DNA of 26,051 nt from NCBI GenBank assembly GCA_002319915.1, contig DCFQ01000098.1, positions 1 through 26,051 on the forward strand, given 5' to 3'. Shown here piece after piece: positions 7,608 through 15,766 of the stretch (within the stretch, counting starts at the first letter, position 1; each line of letters starts with the position of its first letter). The position numbers and the translations under genes are program-made. The notes under the pieces are model-generated. The model was not told the origin of the DNA, searched no databases, and saw only the letters and a list, made by a program, of their open reading frames with translations. Source of the DNA: Bacteroidales bacterium UBA1800 (GTDB lineage Bacteria; Bacteroidota; Bacteroidia; Bacteroidales; VadinHA17).

Positions 7608-8697
7608 CTACTTCCCTGCAAACTCCATCAGGAATGCCTTGATAAATGCATTAAGGTCCCCGTCGAGGACTGCATTCACATTGCCGCTCTCGTAGTTTGT
7701 CCTGTGATCCTTGACCAGCTTGTATGGATGAAGGGTATACGACCGTATCTGAGAGCCCCATTCTATCTTCTTTTTTTCTCCCTCAATCTTCGCCTGCTCT
7801 TCCCTGAGCTTCTTCAGTTCAAGGTCGTAAAGCTGGGATCTCAATATCCTCATGGCATTCTCCTTGTTGTTGAGCTGGGAGCGGGTCTCCTGGTTCTCGA
7901 TCACTATCCCGGTGGGATGGTGCCTCAGCCTGACGGCGGTTTCGACCTTGTTCACGTTCTGTCCGCCGGCCCCGCTTGAACGGTAAGTCTCCCAGGTTAT
8001 ATCCGCAGGATTTATCGCGATTTCAATGTTATTGTCGACCAGCGGAGTTATGAAGACCGAAGCGAAGGTAGTCTGCCTCTTCCCCTGTGCATTGAACGGG
8101 GAGATCCTGACCAGCCTGTGAACGCCATTCTCGCTTTTAAGGTACCCGTAGGCCCTTTCACCATCCACCTCAATGGTCACTGATTTGACCCCCACTTCAT
8201 CCCCGGGCAGAAAATCAAGCTCCTTTACCCGGTAATTGTTCCTTTCGGCCCATCTCAGGTACATCCTCAGGAGCATTGAGGCCCAGTCGTTGCTTTCGGT
8301 CCCGCCTGCCCCTGAATTGATCTTCAGTATCGCACCCAGCTGGTCTTCTTCCTTCTGAAGCATATTCCTGACCTCGAGGTCAGAAACAAGTCCCAGCGCG
8401 GTTTCATACTGCCTGTCAACGTCCTCCTCGGTGGCCTCCCCCTCCTTGTAAAAGTCGAATAAGACCACCAGGTCCTCAACACCAGTACTCACCTCGTTAA
8501 AACCGCTTATCCAGCTTTTGATCTGGGAGATCTGCCTGAGGAGCTCTTCAGCCGACTTTGGGTCATTCCAGAATTCCGGCTTCTGAGTCTCAGCCTCCTT
8601 TTCCTCTACCTGTCTCTGTCGCTCATCGATGTCAAAGATACCTCCTCAGCGCATCACGTCGCTCTGTCAATTCCTTTACCTGTTCAATAGTTATCAT
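7608..8697 (-). CDS. prfB: Peptide chain release factor 2, expressed by programmed +1 frameshift
   Basis: RF2 reads UGA and UAA stop codons and releases the nascent peptide. Translation starts at the ATG at 8695-8697, gives 21 codons ending in Tyr-Leu, skips one base (8634) at an in-frame TGA, and continues in the +1 frame from 8633 to 7608. The product is 362 residues, close to the E. coli length (365). The zero-frame peptide has an RRDALRRYL ending like other RF2 proteins, and the post-shift frame continues with the expected coiled region. Downstream are the SPF tripeptide (RISPFNAQG), which recognises UGA/UAA, and the GGQ catalytic motif in SSGAGGQNVNKVET. The downstream frame taken alone would lack about 68 residues of the N-terminal domain. 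A good promoter precedes it, and it diverges from the glycosidase-like gene. Confidence 0.96.
8632..8646 (-). promoter_or_regulatory. RF2 programmed frameshift signal
   Basis: On the minus strand the order is AGG AGG TAT CTT TGA C. AGGAGG (8641-8646) is a strong internal Shine-Dalgarno sequence, CTT (8635-8637) is the slippery codon and TGA (8632-8634) the in-frame stop. This matches the classical RF2 autoregulation site: low RF2 lets the ribosome slip +1 and make more RF2. The internal Shine-Dalgarno is notable because ordinary starts here lack one. Confidence 0.95.
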
Positions 8698-8712
8698 CTT
8701 TCGGATTTTGGG

Positions 8713-8743
8713 CAAATTTAGTTTTTTTAAGGGATGTAGCAAA
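8713..8743 (-). promoter_or_regulatory. Promoter of prfB
   Basis: On the minus strand TTTG (8740-8743) is followed after exactly 19 bp by TAAATTTG (8713-8720). This fits the Bacteroidetes primary sigma factor consensus TTTG-N19-21-TAnnTTTG. The expected start of transcription is only about 10 bp before the prfB ATG, giving a short leader. Confidence 0.75.
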
Positions 8744-8794
8744 AGAGATAATTGTTCCTAAATTTGAATCAGTCTTGACAAAATCCGTACCTGA

Positions 8795-11002
8795 ATGAGA
8801 ATTTTTATTCCCAATCACCAGCCAGAACGAAGCAGGTTCATTAACCCGCAAATGGTCATTTTGTGCACTCTGTTCACCTGTCTTTTACTGCTGCCATCAT
8901 GCATCAGGGACCAGGCCGGACCGGCAGACTGGCTGATCGATCCGTCAGGTTACAAGGCGGCTGTCAGGCAGGAGGACGACAGGATAGTCCTTTGGAACGG
9001 TCTTGTTTCGAGGACAATAATGCTAAAGCCGGGCGGCGCCACGATCTCATTCAGAAACCTGGCGACAGGGAATGAACTTTTAAGGGCCGTCAAGCCGGAG
9101 GCAGTCATAACGGTAAACGGGAAAGAGCTGAAGGTCGGGGGATTATCGGGCCAGCCCGTCATGAACTACCTTTCGGAGGAGTGGCTGGCATCCATGAAGG
9201 CGGACCCTGCTTCTGCATTTACCCTGAAGGGTTTCAAAACCGGGGATACCGAGGAGAGGTTCGGCTGGAAGAAAAGGCTCGATTGGATGCCGAAAGACCT
9301 GCCGTGGCCTCCGTCGGGGAAAAAAGCCGATTTATCCTGGACGTGCGACAGCGGGGAGTACCGGGGTCTCGAAGTAATTGTCCATTATGAGATCTACGAC
9401 GGGATACCGCTGATCTGCAAATGGATAACCATCCGGAACGGCTCCCCGGATAAAATTACTGTCGATACCTATTCCTCCGAGATCCTGGCATTCACGGAAG
9501 CGGAAAGCACAGTAGGCGACAAAAAGAACTGGATACTGCCTGATGTGTATGTGGAAACCGATTATGCCTTCGGAGGAAGCATGTCGTCGGAATCGTGCTA
9601 TGAGAAATCGGTCTGGTGGGGACCCGATCCCGAATACAAAACCGTGGTCAATTACAACAGGATCCAGCCTACACTGCTGAGTTGCCGTCCGGTGATCGGA
9701 CCTGCCGAAGAGATAATGACCGGCGGAACGTTCTCGGGGTTCAGGACCTGGATCCTCGTTCTCGACAGCTCCGACAGGGAAAGGAGGGGACTGGCCCAGA
9801 GGAAGATGTACCGGGCCATCACTCCATGGGTGACAGAGAATCCCGTTTTCATGCACCTGCGCCATTCCGACACGGCAACGGTCAGGAATGCGGTTGACCA
9901 ATGTGCGGCCACAGGATTCGAGAAGATCATTCTTTCGTTTGGCAGCGGCTTCGATATTGAAGATACCTCCATTCAAAACCTCGAAAAGTACAGGAAGCTA
10001 ACAGAATATGCACACTCCAAAGGCATTGCCCTTGGCGGTTACAGCCTGCTAGCAAGCAGGAAGGTGGGCGGTGGCAATGATGTGGTGATGCCGGAAGGAA
10101 GAGAGCCTGTATTCGGAAATTCACCGTGCCTGGGAAGCACCTGGGGAGTGGAATACTTTAAAAAGCTCTACAGGTTCATAGAATACACCGGCTTTGACAA
10201 TTTCGAGCATGATGGTTCTTATCCCGGAGATGTTTGTGCTTCGGTTTCTCATCCAGGTCATAAAAGCCTGGATGATTCCCAGGCAAAGCAGTTTGAAATC
10301 ATCACGGGATTCTACAGGTGGTGCAGGGGCAAAGGCGTATACCTCACAGTGCCCGACTGGTATTTCCTCAACGGCAGCAGCAAGACCGGAATGGGATACC
10401 GGGAGTCGAACTGGTCACTGCCCCGTAAACAGCAGGAGATTATCGAGAGGCAGAATGTCTATGACGGGACATGGGAAAAAACACCTTCCATGGGATGGAT
10501 GCACGTACCCCTCGTTGAATATCAGGGAGGCGGTGCGGAGGCAACCATCGAGCCTCTCAGGGACCATCTCCCACATTACGGGCAGAGGCTTGCCGATCTT
10601 TTCGGAGCAGGCGTCCAGGCTGCATGGAGAGGGAACAGGCTCTATGATGCCCCTGAGACCATGGAACTTGTTAAAAAATGGGTCTCTTTCTACAAAAAGC
10701 ACAGGGCCATCCTCGACGCGGATATAATCCATGTCAGGAGGCCTGACGGCAACGGTCCGGATGCAATCCTTCATGCCGATCCTGCCGGTCCCGAGAAGGG
10801 CTTGCTGATGGTTTATAACCCAACCGCCTCACCTGTCAGGGAGGATCTCAGGCTGAATATCTACTATACGGGGCTTTCAGGCAGCGCAATTATCAGCGAG
10901 AATGACGGTCCGGGCCGGAAGTTCCGGATCGACGGGAACCATAATGTGGTCATACCGGTTAGTGTAGAAGCAAACAGCGAGTCCTGGTATATCATAAAAT
11001 GA
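8795..11002 (+). CDS. Lipoprotein resembling clan GH-D type glycoside hydrolases (alpha-galactosidase-like)
   Basis: A large exported protein (735 residues) that I can assign only by overall shape. A hydrophobic signal ends in LLPSC with Cys36 as the likely lipidated residue. The ATG at 8852 (residue 20) gives a more usual signal length, so either start is possible. Residues about 50-330 look like an N-terminal beta-sandwich with phrases common in GH36-like enzymes (HYEIYDGIPLICKW, then a TIRNGS segment). Residues about 355-650 look like a TIM barrel (GFEKIILSFGSGFD, then a YAHSKGIALGGY strand-turn). DNFEHDGSYPGD (468-479) holds candidate acidic residues, Asp468 and Asp473. A beta-rich C-terminal domain follows. 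The substrate is unknown and no carbohydrate-uptake genes are adjacent. Confidence 0.6.
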   Translation: MRIFIPNHQPERSRFINPQMVILCTLFTCLLLLPSCIRDQAGPADWLIDPSGYKAAVRQEDDRIVLWNGLVSRTIMLKPGGATISFRNLATGNELLRAVKPEAVITVNGKELKVGGLSGQPVMNYLSEEWLASMKADPASAFTLKGFKTGDTEERFGWKKRLDWMPKDLPWPPSGKKADLSWTCDSGEYRGLEVIVHYEIYDGIPLICKWITIRNGSPDKITVDTYSSEILAFTEAESTVGDKKNWILPDVYVETDYAFGGSMSSESCYEKSVWWGPDPEYKTVVNYNRIQPTLLSCRPVIGPAEEIMTGGTFSGFRTWILVLDSSDRERRGLAQRKMYRAITPWVTENPVFMHLRHSDTATVRNAVDQCAATGFEKIILSFGSGFDIEDTSIQNLEKYRKLTEYAHSKGIALGGYSLLASRKVGGGNDVVMPEGREPVFGNSPCLGSTWGVEYFKKLYRFIEYTGFDNFEHDGSYPGDVCASVSHPGHKSLDDSQAKQFEIITGFYRWCRGKGVYLTVPDWYFLNGSSKTGMGYRESNWSLPRKQQEIIERQNVYDGTWEKTPSMGWMHVPLVEYQGGGAEATIEPLRDHLPHYGQRLADLFGAGVQAAWRGNRLYDAPETMELVKKWVSFYKKHRAILDADIIHVRRPDGNGPDAILHADPAGPEKGLLMVYNPTASPVREDLRLNIYYTGLSGSAIISENDGPGRKFRIDGNHNVVIPVSVEANSESWYIIK

Positions 11003-11012
11003 TGCTCCCTCG

Positions 11013-11119
11013 TTGATTCTGCGGAGTGTGCCGAATCAATTATTAACAATTTGTTCAAAACGAAGTTGATAAGCTGTTCATATGCACTGAACACGGGCAG
11101 GCAGCAGATTGTTAATAAT
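11013..11119. repeat. Cluster of nested inverted repeats before rnhB
   Basis: Three inverted repeats lie in about 107 bp. TTGATTC (11013-11019) pairs with GAATCAA (11033-11039). ATTATTAACAAT (11039-11050) pairs perfectly over 12 bp with ATTGTTAATAAT (11108-11119). TGTTCA (11075-11080) pairs with TGAACA (11088-11093) inside the second pair. There is no T-tract as in a simple terminator. The role is unknown; it separates the glycosidase-like gene from rnhB. Confidence 0.55.
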
Positions 11120-11180
11120 ATCTGACAAGCAAAGGGGTTAATTACTTAATTTGCGGGATCACTTATGAAAGAGACCGGAA

Positions 11181-11780
11181 ATGCTGAAATCATTTCTTTA
11201 CCATAACCTGATCGAAGCAGGTTGTGATGAAGCAGGGAGGGGGTGCCTCGCCGGACCTGTCGTGGCTGCTGCTGTGATCCTTCCCAAGAACTACAGGCAT
11301 CCGGTCCTCAACGATTCAAAGAAGCTTACCCCGCGTCAGAGGGATGAGCTGAAGGAGGAGATCATCGAGAGGGCGATTGCATGGAAAGTTGCCTTCGTCG
11401 ATAACTGCGAAATAGACGACATGAACATATTGAGAGCTACGATCAAAGCGATGCACACGGCCATCGGGGGACTGTCGAAAGAGCCGCAGTTCATTCTTGT
11501 CGACGGCAACAGGTTCTTCCCGTACAAGGATATCAGGCATCAGACTATCATAAAGGGTGACGGGCTTTTCTTCCCCATCGCCGCTGCTTCAGTGCTTGCC
11601 AAGACATTCCGTGATGAGTACATGAAAAAAATACATCCCGAGTATCCGGAATACGGCTGGGACAAGAATAAGGGCTACGGAACGCTATTCCACCGTGAAG
11701 CAATATTAAGGAACGGTATAACCCCGTATCACAGGCGCTCTTTCACACTTTTTAACACTCAGCTTGAGTTCCGTTTCTAA
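11181..11780 (+). CDS. rnhB: Ribonuclease HII
   Basis: RNase HII cuts the RNA strand of RNA-DNA hybrids and removes single ribonucleotides from DNA. The 199-residue length is normal. The catalytic acids are visible: Asp16 and Glu17 in GCDEAGRG, Asp108 in ILVDGN and Asp127 in IIKGDG. These are followed by the AAASVLAKTFRDEYM block and the GYGTLFHREAI and YHRRSF C-terminal motifs of the family. The ATG at 11181 leaves the usual dozen residues before the DEAGRG motif. The type I enzyme, rnhA, lies 3 kb downstream. Confidence 0.96.
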   Translation: MLKSFLYHNLIEAGCDEAGRGCLAGPVVAAAVILPKNYRHPVLNDSKKLTPRQRDELKEEIIERAIAWKVAFVDNCEIDDMNILRATIKAMHTAIGGLSKEPQFILVDGNRFFPYKDIRHQTIIKGDGLFFPIAAASVLAKTFRDEYMKKIHPEYPEYGWDKNKGYGTLFHREAILRNGITPYHRRSFTLFNTQLEFRF

Positions 11781-11800
11781 GCAGCCTTTCAAATAAAAAC

Positions 11801-11808
11801 TATATTTG
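11801..11808 (+). promoter_or_regulatory. Probable -7 box of the S46 peptidase promoter
   Basis: TATATTTG matches TAnnTTTG and sits 42 bp before the ATG at 11851, a suitable distance for an AT-rich leader. The upstream TTTG element is not clear: only TTTC-like words occur at imperfect spacing. Confidence 0.4.
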
Positions 11809-11850
11809 GCAACTATTAATATTTATTAGAAAATCTTAAACAAAAACAAC

Positions 11851-14004
11851 ATGAAAAGAGTATTTGCTTTTTTTGTCATCATTGCCCTGACCTTCGGGTT
11901 GAAGGCAAAAGCTGACGAAGGAATGTGGCTTCTCCCGCTGATTGAGAAGCTCAATATCGGGAAGATGACAGAACTTGGACTGAAGCTGTCAGCCGATGAT
12001 ATCTACAGTCTTAACAAGGCCTGCCTCAAGGATGCAGTGGTCATTTTCGGAGGTGGATGCACCGGGGAGATCGTTTCGTCGCAGGGGCTTCTGCTGACCA
12101 ATCATCACTGCGGGTATGGACAGATACAGGCGCACAGCACTGTTGACCACGATTACCTGAAAGACGGCTACTGGGCGATGACAAGGGAACAGGAACTACC
12201 GAACCCGGGGCTTTCGGTTACCTTCCTCCTCAGGATCGAGGATGTTACCGACCAGGTGCTGGCAGCAGTCAAGCCGGGAATGAGCGAGACAGAAAGGACC
12301 ACTGCCGTGAATGATGCGCGTGCCGTCATCGAAAAGAAAGCCGCGGAAGGGAACAGCTACCGGACGACCGTAGCTTCTTTTTACGGCGGGAACAATTTCT
12401 ACCTGCTTGTCTATGAAAGATACACTGACGTAAGGTTTGTGGGTGCGCCTCCCTCATCGATCGGGAAATTCGGGTTTGATACCGACAACTGGGAATGGCC
12501 CCGCCAGACCGGTGATTTCAGCGTGTTCAGGGTCTATTCAGGCCCGGATGGGAAACCTGCCCAGTATTCAAAGGACAATATTCCGCTCAAGCCGAAATAC
12601 TGGCTGCCGGTCTCGATAAAGAACCTCCAGAAAGGCGACTATACAATGGTCCTCGGCTATCCCGGCAGGACACAGCGCTATGCCACTTCATATGAAGTCG
12701 ATGAACTGCTTAAGATCACCCATCCCAACAGGATTAAGATCCGCGGCATCAGGCAGGAAATTCTGATGAAGGACATGCAGGCCGACCAGAAGGTAAATAT
12801 CCAGTATGCATCGAAATACTCCGGCTCATCGAATTACTGGAAGTATTCCATCGGGCAGAAGGCAGGCCTTGAGAGGCTTAATATAAAGGGTAAGAAGGAA
12901 GACCTGGAAAACCAGTTCAGGGCTTGGGTAAATGAGGAACCTGAAAGGAAAGCAAAATACGGTAATGCCCTCGACCTTATCAAAAATGCCGTTGAAGGGA
13001 GGGCCCAGTATACAAATGCCCAGCAATATATAAACGAATGCCTGCTGCAGGGTTGTGAGCTTTCGCAGATGGGACTGATGTCAGGATTGCTCCAGAAGGC
13101 GCTGGCATCAGCCGACAATCAGCAGATCACAGAAGCTATTGCCAGGATGAAGAACATCTCCGCGAATTTTTACAAGGACTATAATCCGCCGACCGACATG
13201 AAGGCTACCAAGGCAATGCTTAAGCTCTTCAGAAGTGATATCCCGGTCACCTACCAGCCCGATTTTTACTCAAAGATCGTTGATAAGAAATTCAGGGGTG
13301 ATATCGACAAGTACGTGGATAACCTTTTCGCAAAATCAATATTTGCTGACCAGGGGAGGATGAATGCTTTCCTTGAAAAACCCGTTCTAAAGACCCTTGA
13401 GAACGACCCTCTGATTGTCGCGACCAGTTCCATCCGCAGGGTGAGTGAAGAAGTATCAAAAGGCCTCAGCCAGTACGACAACAACCTCAATCAGGGACGC
13501 CGCCTCTGGATCGCCGCACTTAAGGAAATGGTACCCTCAAAAACCCTGTATCCTGACGCCAACTCCACAATGAGGCTTTCCTACGGCACGGTCCAGGACT
13601 ACCAGCCAAGGGACGGTGTGATCTATAAATATTATACAACCCTCAGGGGTGTGGTGGAGAAATACAAACCAGGCGATTATGAGTTTGATGTCCCCCAGCG
13701 CCTCATCGACCTGTACAACAAGAAGGAGTATGGGATTTATGGATCTCCCGAAGGCTATATGCCGGTATGCTTCCTGACGACCAACGATATAACCGGCGGT
13801 AATTCAGGAAGCCCGGTCATAAATGCAAACGGGGAGCTCATCGGCCTCGCATTCGACGGGAACTGGGAGGCAATGAGCGGCGACATCGCTTATGAACCCG
13901 AACTGCAAAGGACAATTGTGGTCGATATAAGGTATGTGCTCTGGATAATGGACATATATGCCGGTGCCGGCCATCTGGTAAAGGAGATGGACCTCAGGCA
14001 GTAA
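11851..14004 (+). CDS. S46 family dipeptidyl-peptidase, DPP7-type
   Basis: An exported serine peptidase (717 residues) that removes dipeptides from peptide N-termini, probably in the periplasm. Residues 1-21 form a signal peptide ending in KAKA. The chymotrypsin-like catalytic residues are visible: a His in TNHHCGYG (85/86), Asp222 in TGDFSVFR and Ser652 in GGNSGSP. Gly670 in FDGNWEAMSGD aligns with the position that separates the subtypes: Gly in DPP7 (hydrophobic P1), Arg in DPP11 (acidic P1). A preference for hydrophobic P1 residues is therefore inferred. An AT-rich leader with a probable -7 box precedes it. This family is typical of peptide-fermenting Bacteroidetes. Confidence 0.94.
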   Translation: MKRVFAFFVIIALTFGLKAKADEGMWLLPLIEKLNIGKMTELGLKLSADDIYSLNKACLKDAVVIFGGGCTGEIVSSQGLLLTNHHCGYGQIQAHSTVDHDYLKDGYWAMTREQELPNPGLSVTFLLRIEDVTDQVLAAVKPGMSETERTTAVNDARAVIEKKAAEGNSYRTTVASFYGGNNFYLLVYERYTDVRFVGAPPSSIGKFGFDTDNWEWPRQTGDFSVFRVYSGPDGKPAQYSKDNIPLKPKYWLPVSIKNLQKGDYTMVLGYPGRTQRYATSYEVDELLKITHPNRIKIRGIRQEILMKDMQADQKVNIQYASKYSGSSNYWKYSIGQKAGLERLNIKGKKEDLENQFRAWVNEEPERKAKYGNALDLIKNAVEGRAQYTNAQQYINECLLQGCELSQMGLMSGLLQKALASADNQQITEAIARMKNISANFYKDYNPPTDMKATKAMLKLFRSDIPVTYQPDFYSKIVDKKFRGDIDKYVDNLFAKSIFADQGRMNAFLEKPVLKTLENDPLIVATSSIRRVSEEVSKGLSQYDNNLNQGRRLWIAALKEMVPSKTLYPDANSTMRLSYGTVQDYQPRDGVIYKYYTTLRGVVEKYKPGDYEFDVPQRLIDLYNKKEYGIYGSPEGYMPVCFLTTNDITGGNSGSPVINANGELIGLAFDGNWEAMSGDIAYEPELQRTIVVDIRYVLWIMDIYAGAGHLVKEMDLRQ

Positions 14005-14019
14005 TGATAAACAGGGACT

Positions 14020-14121
14020 TTTTAACACGGGGCTGCACGGAGTGATTACAGGTTTACGCTGAGAAAACAGTGCCACTAAACCTGTCAGCCAGGGTTGACT
14101 CAGTGCTGCTCCGTGTTAAAA
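14020..14121. repeat. Palindromic intergenic repeat, family B, long copy
   Basis: A 102-bp imperfect palindrome. Outer arms TTTTAACACGG (14020-14030) and CCGTGTTAAAA (14111-14121) are perfectly complementary over 11 bp. Inner arms ACAGGTTTA (14048-14056) and TAAACCTGT (14077-14085) pair over 9 bp. The right side contains CTCAGTG (14099-14105) and CTCCGTG (14109-14115) at the 10-bp spacing seen at 7499-7515. It lies between the S46 peptidase and marC, both on the plus strand. It could fold in RNA as a long hairpin affecting termination or read-through. Confidence 0.75.
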
Positions 14122-14174
14122 TGTTCTTCTTCACCATGTGATTTTCTTTGTACATTTGTACAAAAATTTTCCGA

Positions 14175-14759
14175 ATGCACTTCGACATTGTTGAGATCCT
14201 GGCTGCCTTTATGGTCCTCTTCGCCATCATCGACATCCCGGGCTCAATCCCTGTGATAATCGATATTAAAGCCAAAACGGGCGATGTCCATCCCTGGAAG
14301 GTGACTACAGTCTCATTCCTGATCTTCCTTGCATTCCTGTTTATCGGAAGCCCGCTGCTCGGAATATTTGGGATCGATGTGTCATCATTTGCCATAGCCG
14401 GTTCCTTCATCATCTTCCTCATAGCTATGGAAATGATCCTCGGGGTGGAACTTTTCAAGCAGGATTCCCATGGCAGCGGGTCCGTATTCCCGATCGCGTT
14501 CCCGCTCATCGCGGGTGCAGGATCGATCACCACCATCCTCTCGCTTAAAGCCGAATACCAGACTATCAATATCTTCATTGCCCTTGTGCTTAATATGGTC
14601 ATTATTTATCTTGTGCTGAGACTCACAACGGTATTTGAAAGGATCCTCGGGCGGGGAGGATTGCAGATACTGAAGAAAGTCTTCGGGGTTATACTGCTTT
14701 CGATCGCCATTAGGCTTTTTCTGACCAACACAGGCATTATCCTTCATCATGCCAGGTGA
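14175..14759 (+). CDS. MarC family integral membrane protein
   Basis: A 194-residue, very hydrophobic protein of the MarC/UPF0056 family, with about six predicted membrane helices. The family role is not established; a link to multiple antibiotic resistance was historical. Recognisable parts are the first helix ending in FAIIDIPGSIPVI, the AGSFIIFLIAMEMILG helix and the FPIAFPLIAGAGSITT segment, which is the most conserved part of the family. I chose the ATG at 14175 because the family starts just before the first helix; an ATG at 14148 would add nine residues. The 3' end overlaps rnhA by 11 bp, so the two are likely co-translated. Confidence 0.88.
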   Translation: MHFDIVEILAAFMVLFAIIDIPGSIPVIIDIKAKTGDVHPWKVTTVSFLIFLAFLFIGSPLLGIFGIDVSSFAIAGSFIIFLIAMEMILGVELFKQDSHGSGSVFPIAFPLIAGAGSITTILSLKAEYQTINIFIALVLNMVIIYLVLRLTTVFERILGRGGLQILKKVFGVILLSIAIRLFLTNTGIILHHAR

Positions 14760-15237
14760 AATAACGATCTATACCGACGGAGCTTCAAGCGGCAACCCGG
14801 GCCCCGGAGGGTATGGCGTCGTTCTGATCTACGGCAGGCACAGGCTCGAGAAATCAGAGGGTTTCAGTCTCACCACGAACAACCGCATGGAGCTGATGGC
14901 TGTAATAACTGGCCTCGAAGCCCTGAAGATCCCCGGCAGCAGAGTGGTAATCTATACCGACTCAAAATATGTTGCGGATGCGGTCGAGAAAGGCTGGGTC
15001 TTCCAGTGGGAAGCAAGGTCTTTCAGGAAAAAGAAAAACAGCGATCTGTGGATCAGGTTCCTTAAGGTCTACAGGAATCACAAGGTCAGGTTCGTCTGGA
15101 TAAAAGGCCACGACAACAATCCTGAAAATGAACTCTGCGACCGGCTGGCTGTTGAAGCTGCAAAAGAGCCCGCACTCTCGGACGACACCGGGTATATCGC
15201 CGCAGACGAAAATGACAACCTGATAAATGATCTTTAA
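14749..15237 (+). CDS. rnhA: Ribonuclease HI
   Basis: RNase HI degrades RNA in RNA-DNA hybrids. The 162-residue protein keeps all catalytic acids: Asp10 in YTDGASSGNPG, Glu48 in NNRMELMA, Asp71 in IYTDSKYV and Asp131 in NELCDRLA, with the assisting His121 in KGHDNN. The basic handle region (WEARSFRKKKNSDLW) is present. The C-terminus has about 25 extra acidic residues. It overlaps marC by 11 bp and the next gene starts 3 bp after its stop, so marC, rnhA and the ProX-like gene form one transcription unit. Confidence 0.96.
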   Translation: MPGEITIYTDGASSGNPGPGGYGVVLIYGRHRLEKSEGFSLTTNNRMELMAVITGLEALKIPGSRVVIYTDSKYVADAVEKGWVFQWEARSFRKKKNSDLWIRFLKVYRNHKVRFVWIKGHDNNPENELCDRLAVEAAKEPALSDDTGYIAADENDNLINDL

Positions 15238-15239
15238 AA

Positions 15240-15734
15240 ATGCAAGGGCAAAAGGAACTGTACGAACTTCTCGGAAAGCTGTCAATAAGCTTCGAGTACC
15301 ACGAGCATCCGCCGCTTGCCACAATCGAGGATGCAAAGATCCACTGGAAGGATTACAACTCCGGTAGGTGCAAGAACATTTTTTTCAGGAACCACAAAGG
15401 AAACCGGCATTACCTGGTGATCCTCGAACATCTCAGGCAGCTCGATATCCACGATCTCGAGAAACGGCTCAAACAGGGCAAGTTGACCTTCGCTTCGGAC
15501 CAACGGCTGAAAAAGCACCTCGGTGTCGAGCCCGGCTCAGTCTCGCCGTTCGGGCTTATCAATGATACGGAAAAGAATGTTCATGTATTCCTGGATGAGA
15601 AGCTCAATGAATTTGACAGGCTGGCATTCCATCCAAATGTCAACACGGCAACCATCGTAATATCGAGAGCCGATTTCCTGAAATTCCTGGATAACACAGG
15701 GAATTCGTTTGAGTTTATAAAGCTCTACGAATGA
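15240..15734 (+). CDS. YbaK/EbsC-domain tRNA-editing protein (ProX/PrdX-like)
   Basis: A 164-residue single-domain protein of the YbaK/ProRS-INS family, whose members hydrolyse wrongly charged tRNAs such as Ala-tRNA(Pro) or Cys-tRNA(Pro) in the cytoplasm. Typical features are YHEHPPLATIEDA near 20-32, the RCKNIFFRNHKG segment near 43-54 with the conserved lysine, and GVEPGSVSPFGLIND near 95-109. The length and the SPFGLI phrase favour the stand-alone ProX/PrdX group; the exact tRNA substrate cannot be read from the sequence. It starts immediately after rnhA and ends ahead of a family A repeat facing the convergent ThuA gene. Confidence 0.87.
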   Translation: MQGQKELYELLGKLSISFEYHEHPPLATIEDAKIHWKDYNSGRCKNIFFRNHKGNRHYLVILEHLRQLDIHDLEKRLKQGKLTFASDQRLKKHLGVEPGSVSPFGLINDTEKNVHVFLDEKLNEFDRLAFHPNVNTATIVISRADFLKFLDNTGNSFEFIKLYE

Positions 15735-15766
15735 GAGGATAATGGGGACTTCTCAAAAGTAAGTTT

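Noticed and set aside
7608..8492. prfB as a truncated gene or pseudogene starting at 8492
   Set aside because: The reading frame continues upstream through a canonical RF2 +1 frameshift site to an ATG at 8697 with a good promoter, giving full length.
11039..11119. Chromosomal replication origin
   Set aside because: Only two or three loose DnaA-box-like 9-mers and no dnaA, dnaN or AT-rich unwinding region; the evidence is too thin for a feature call.
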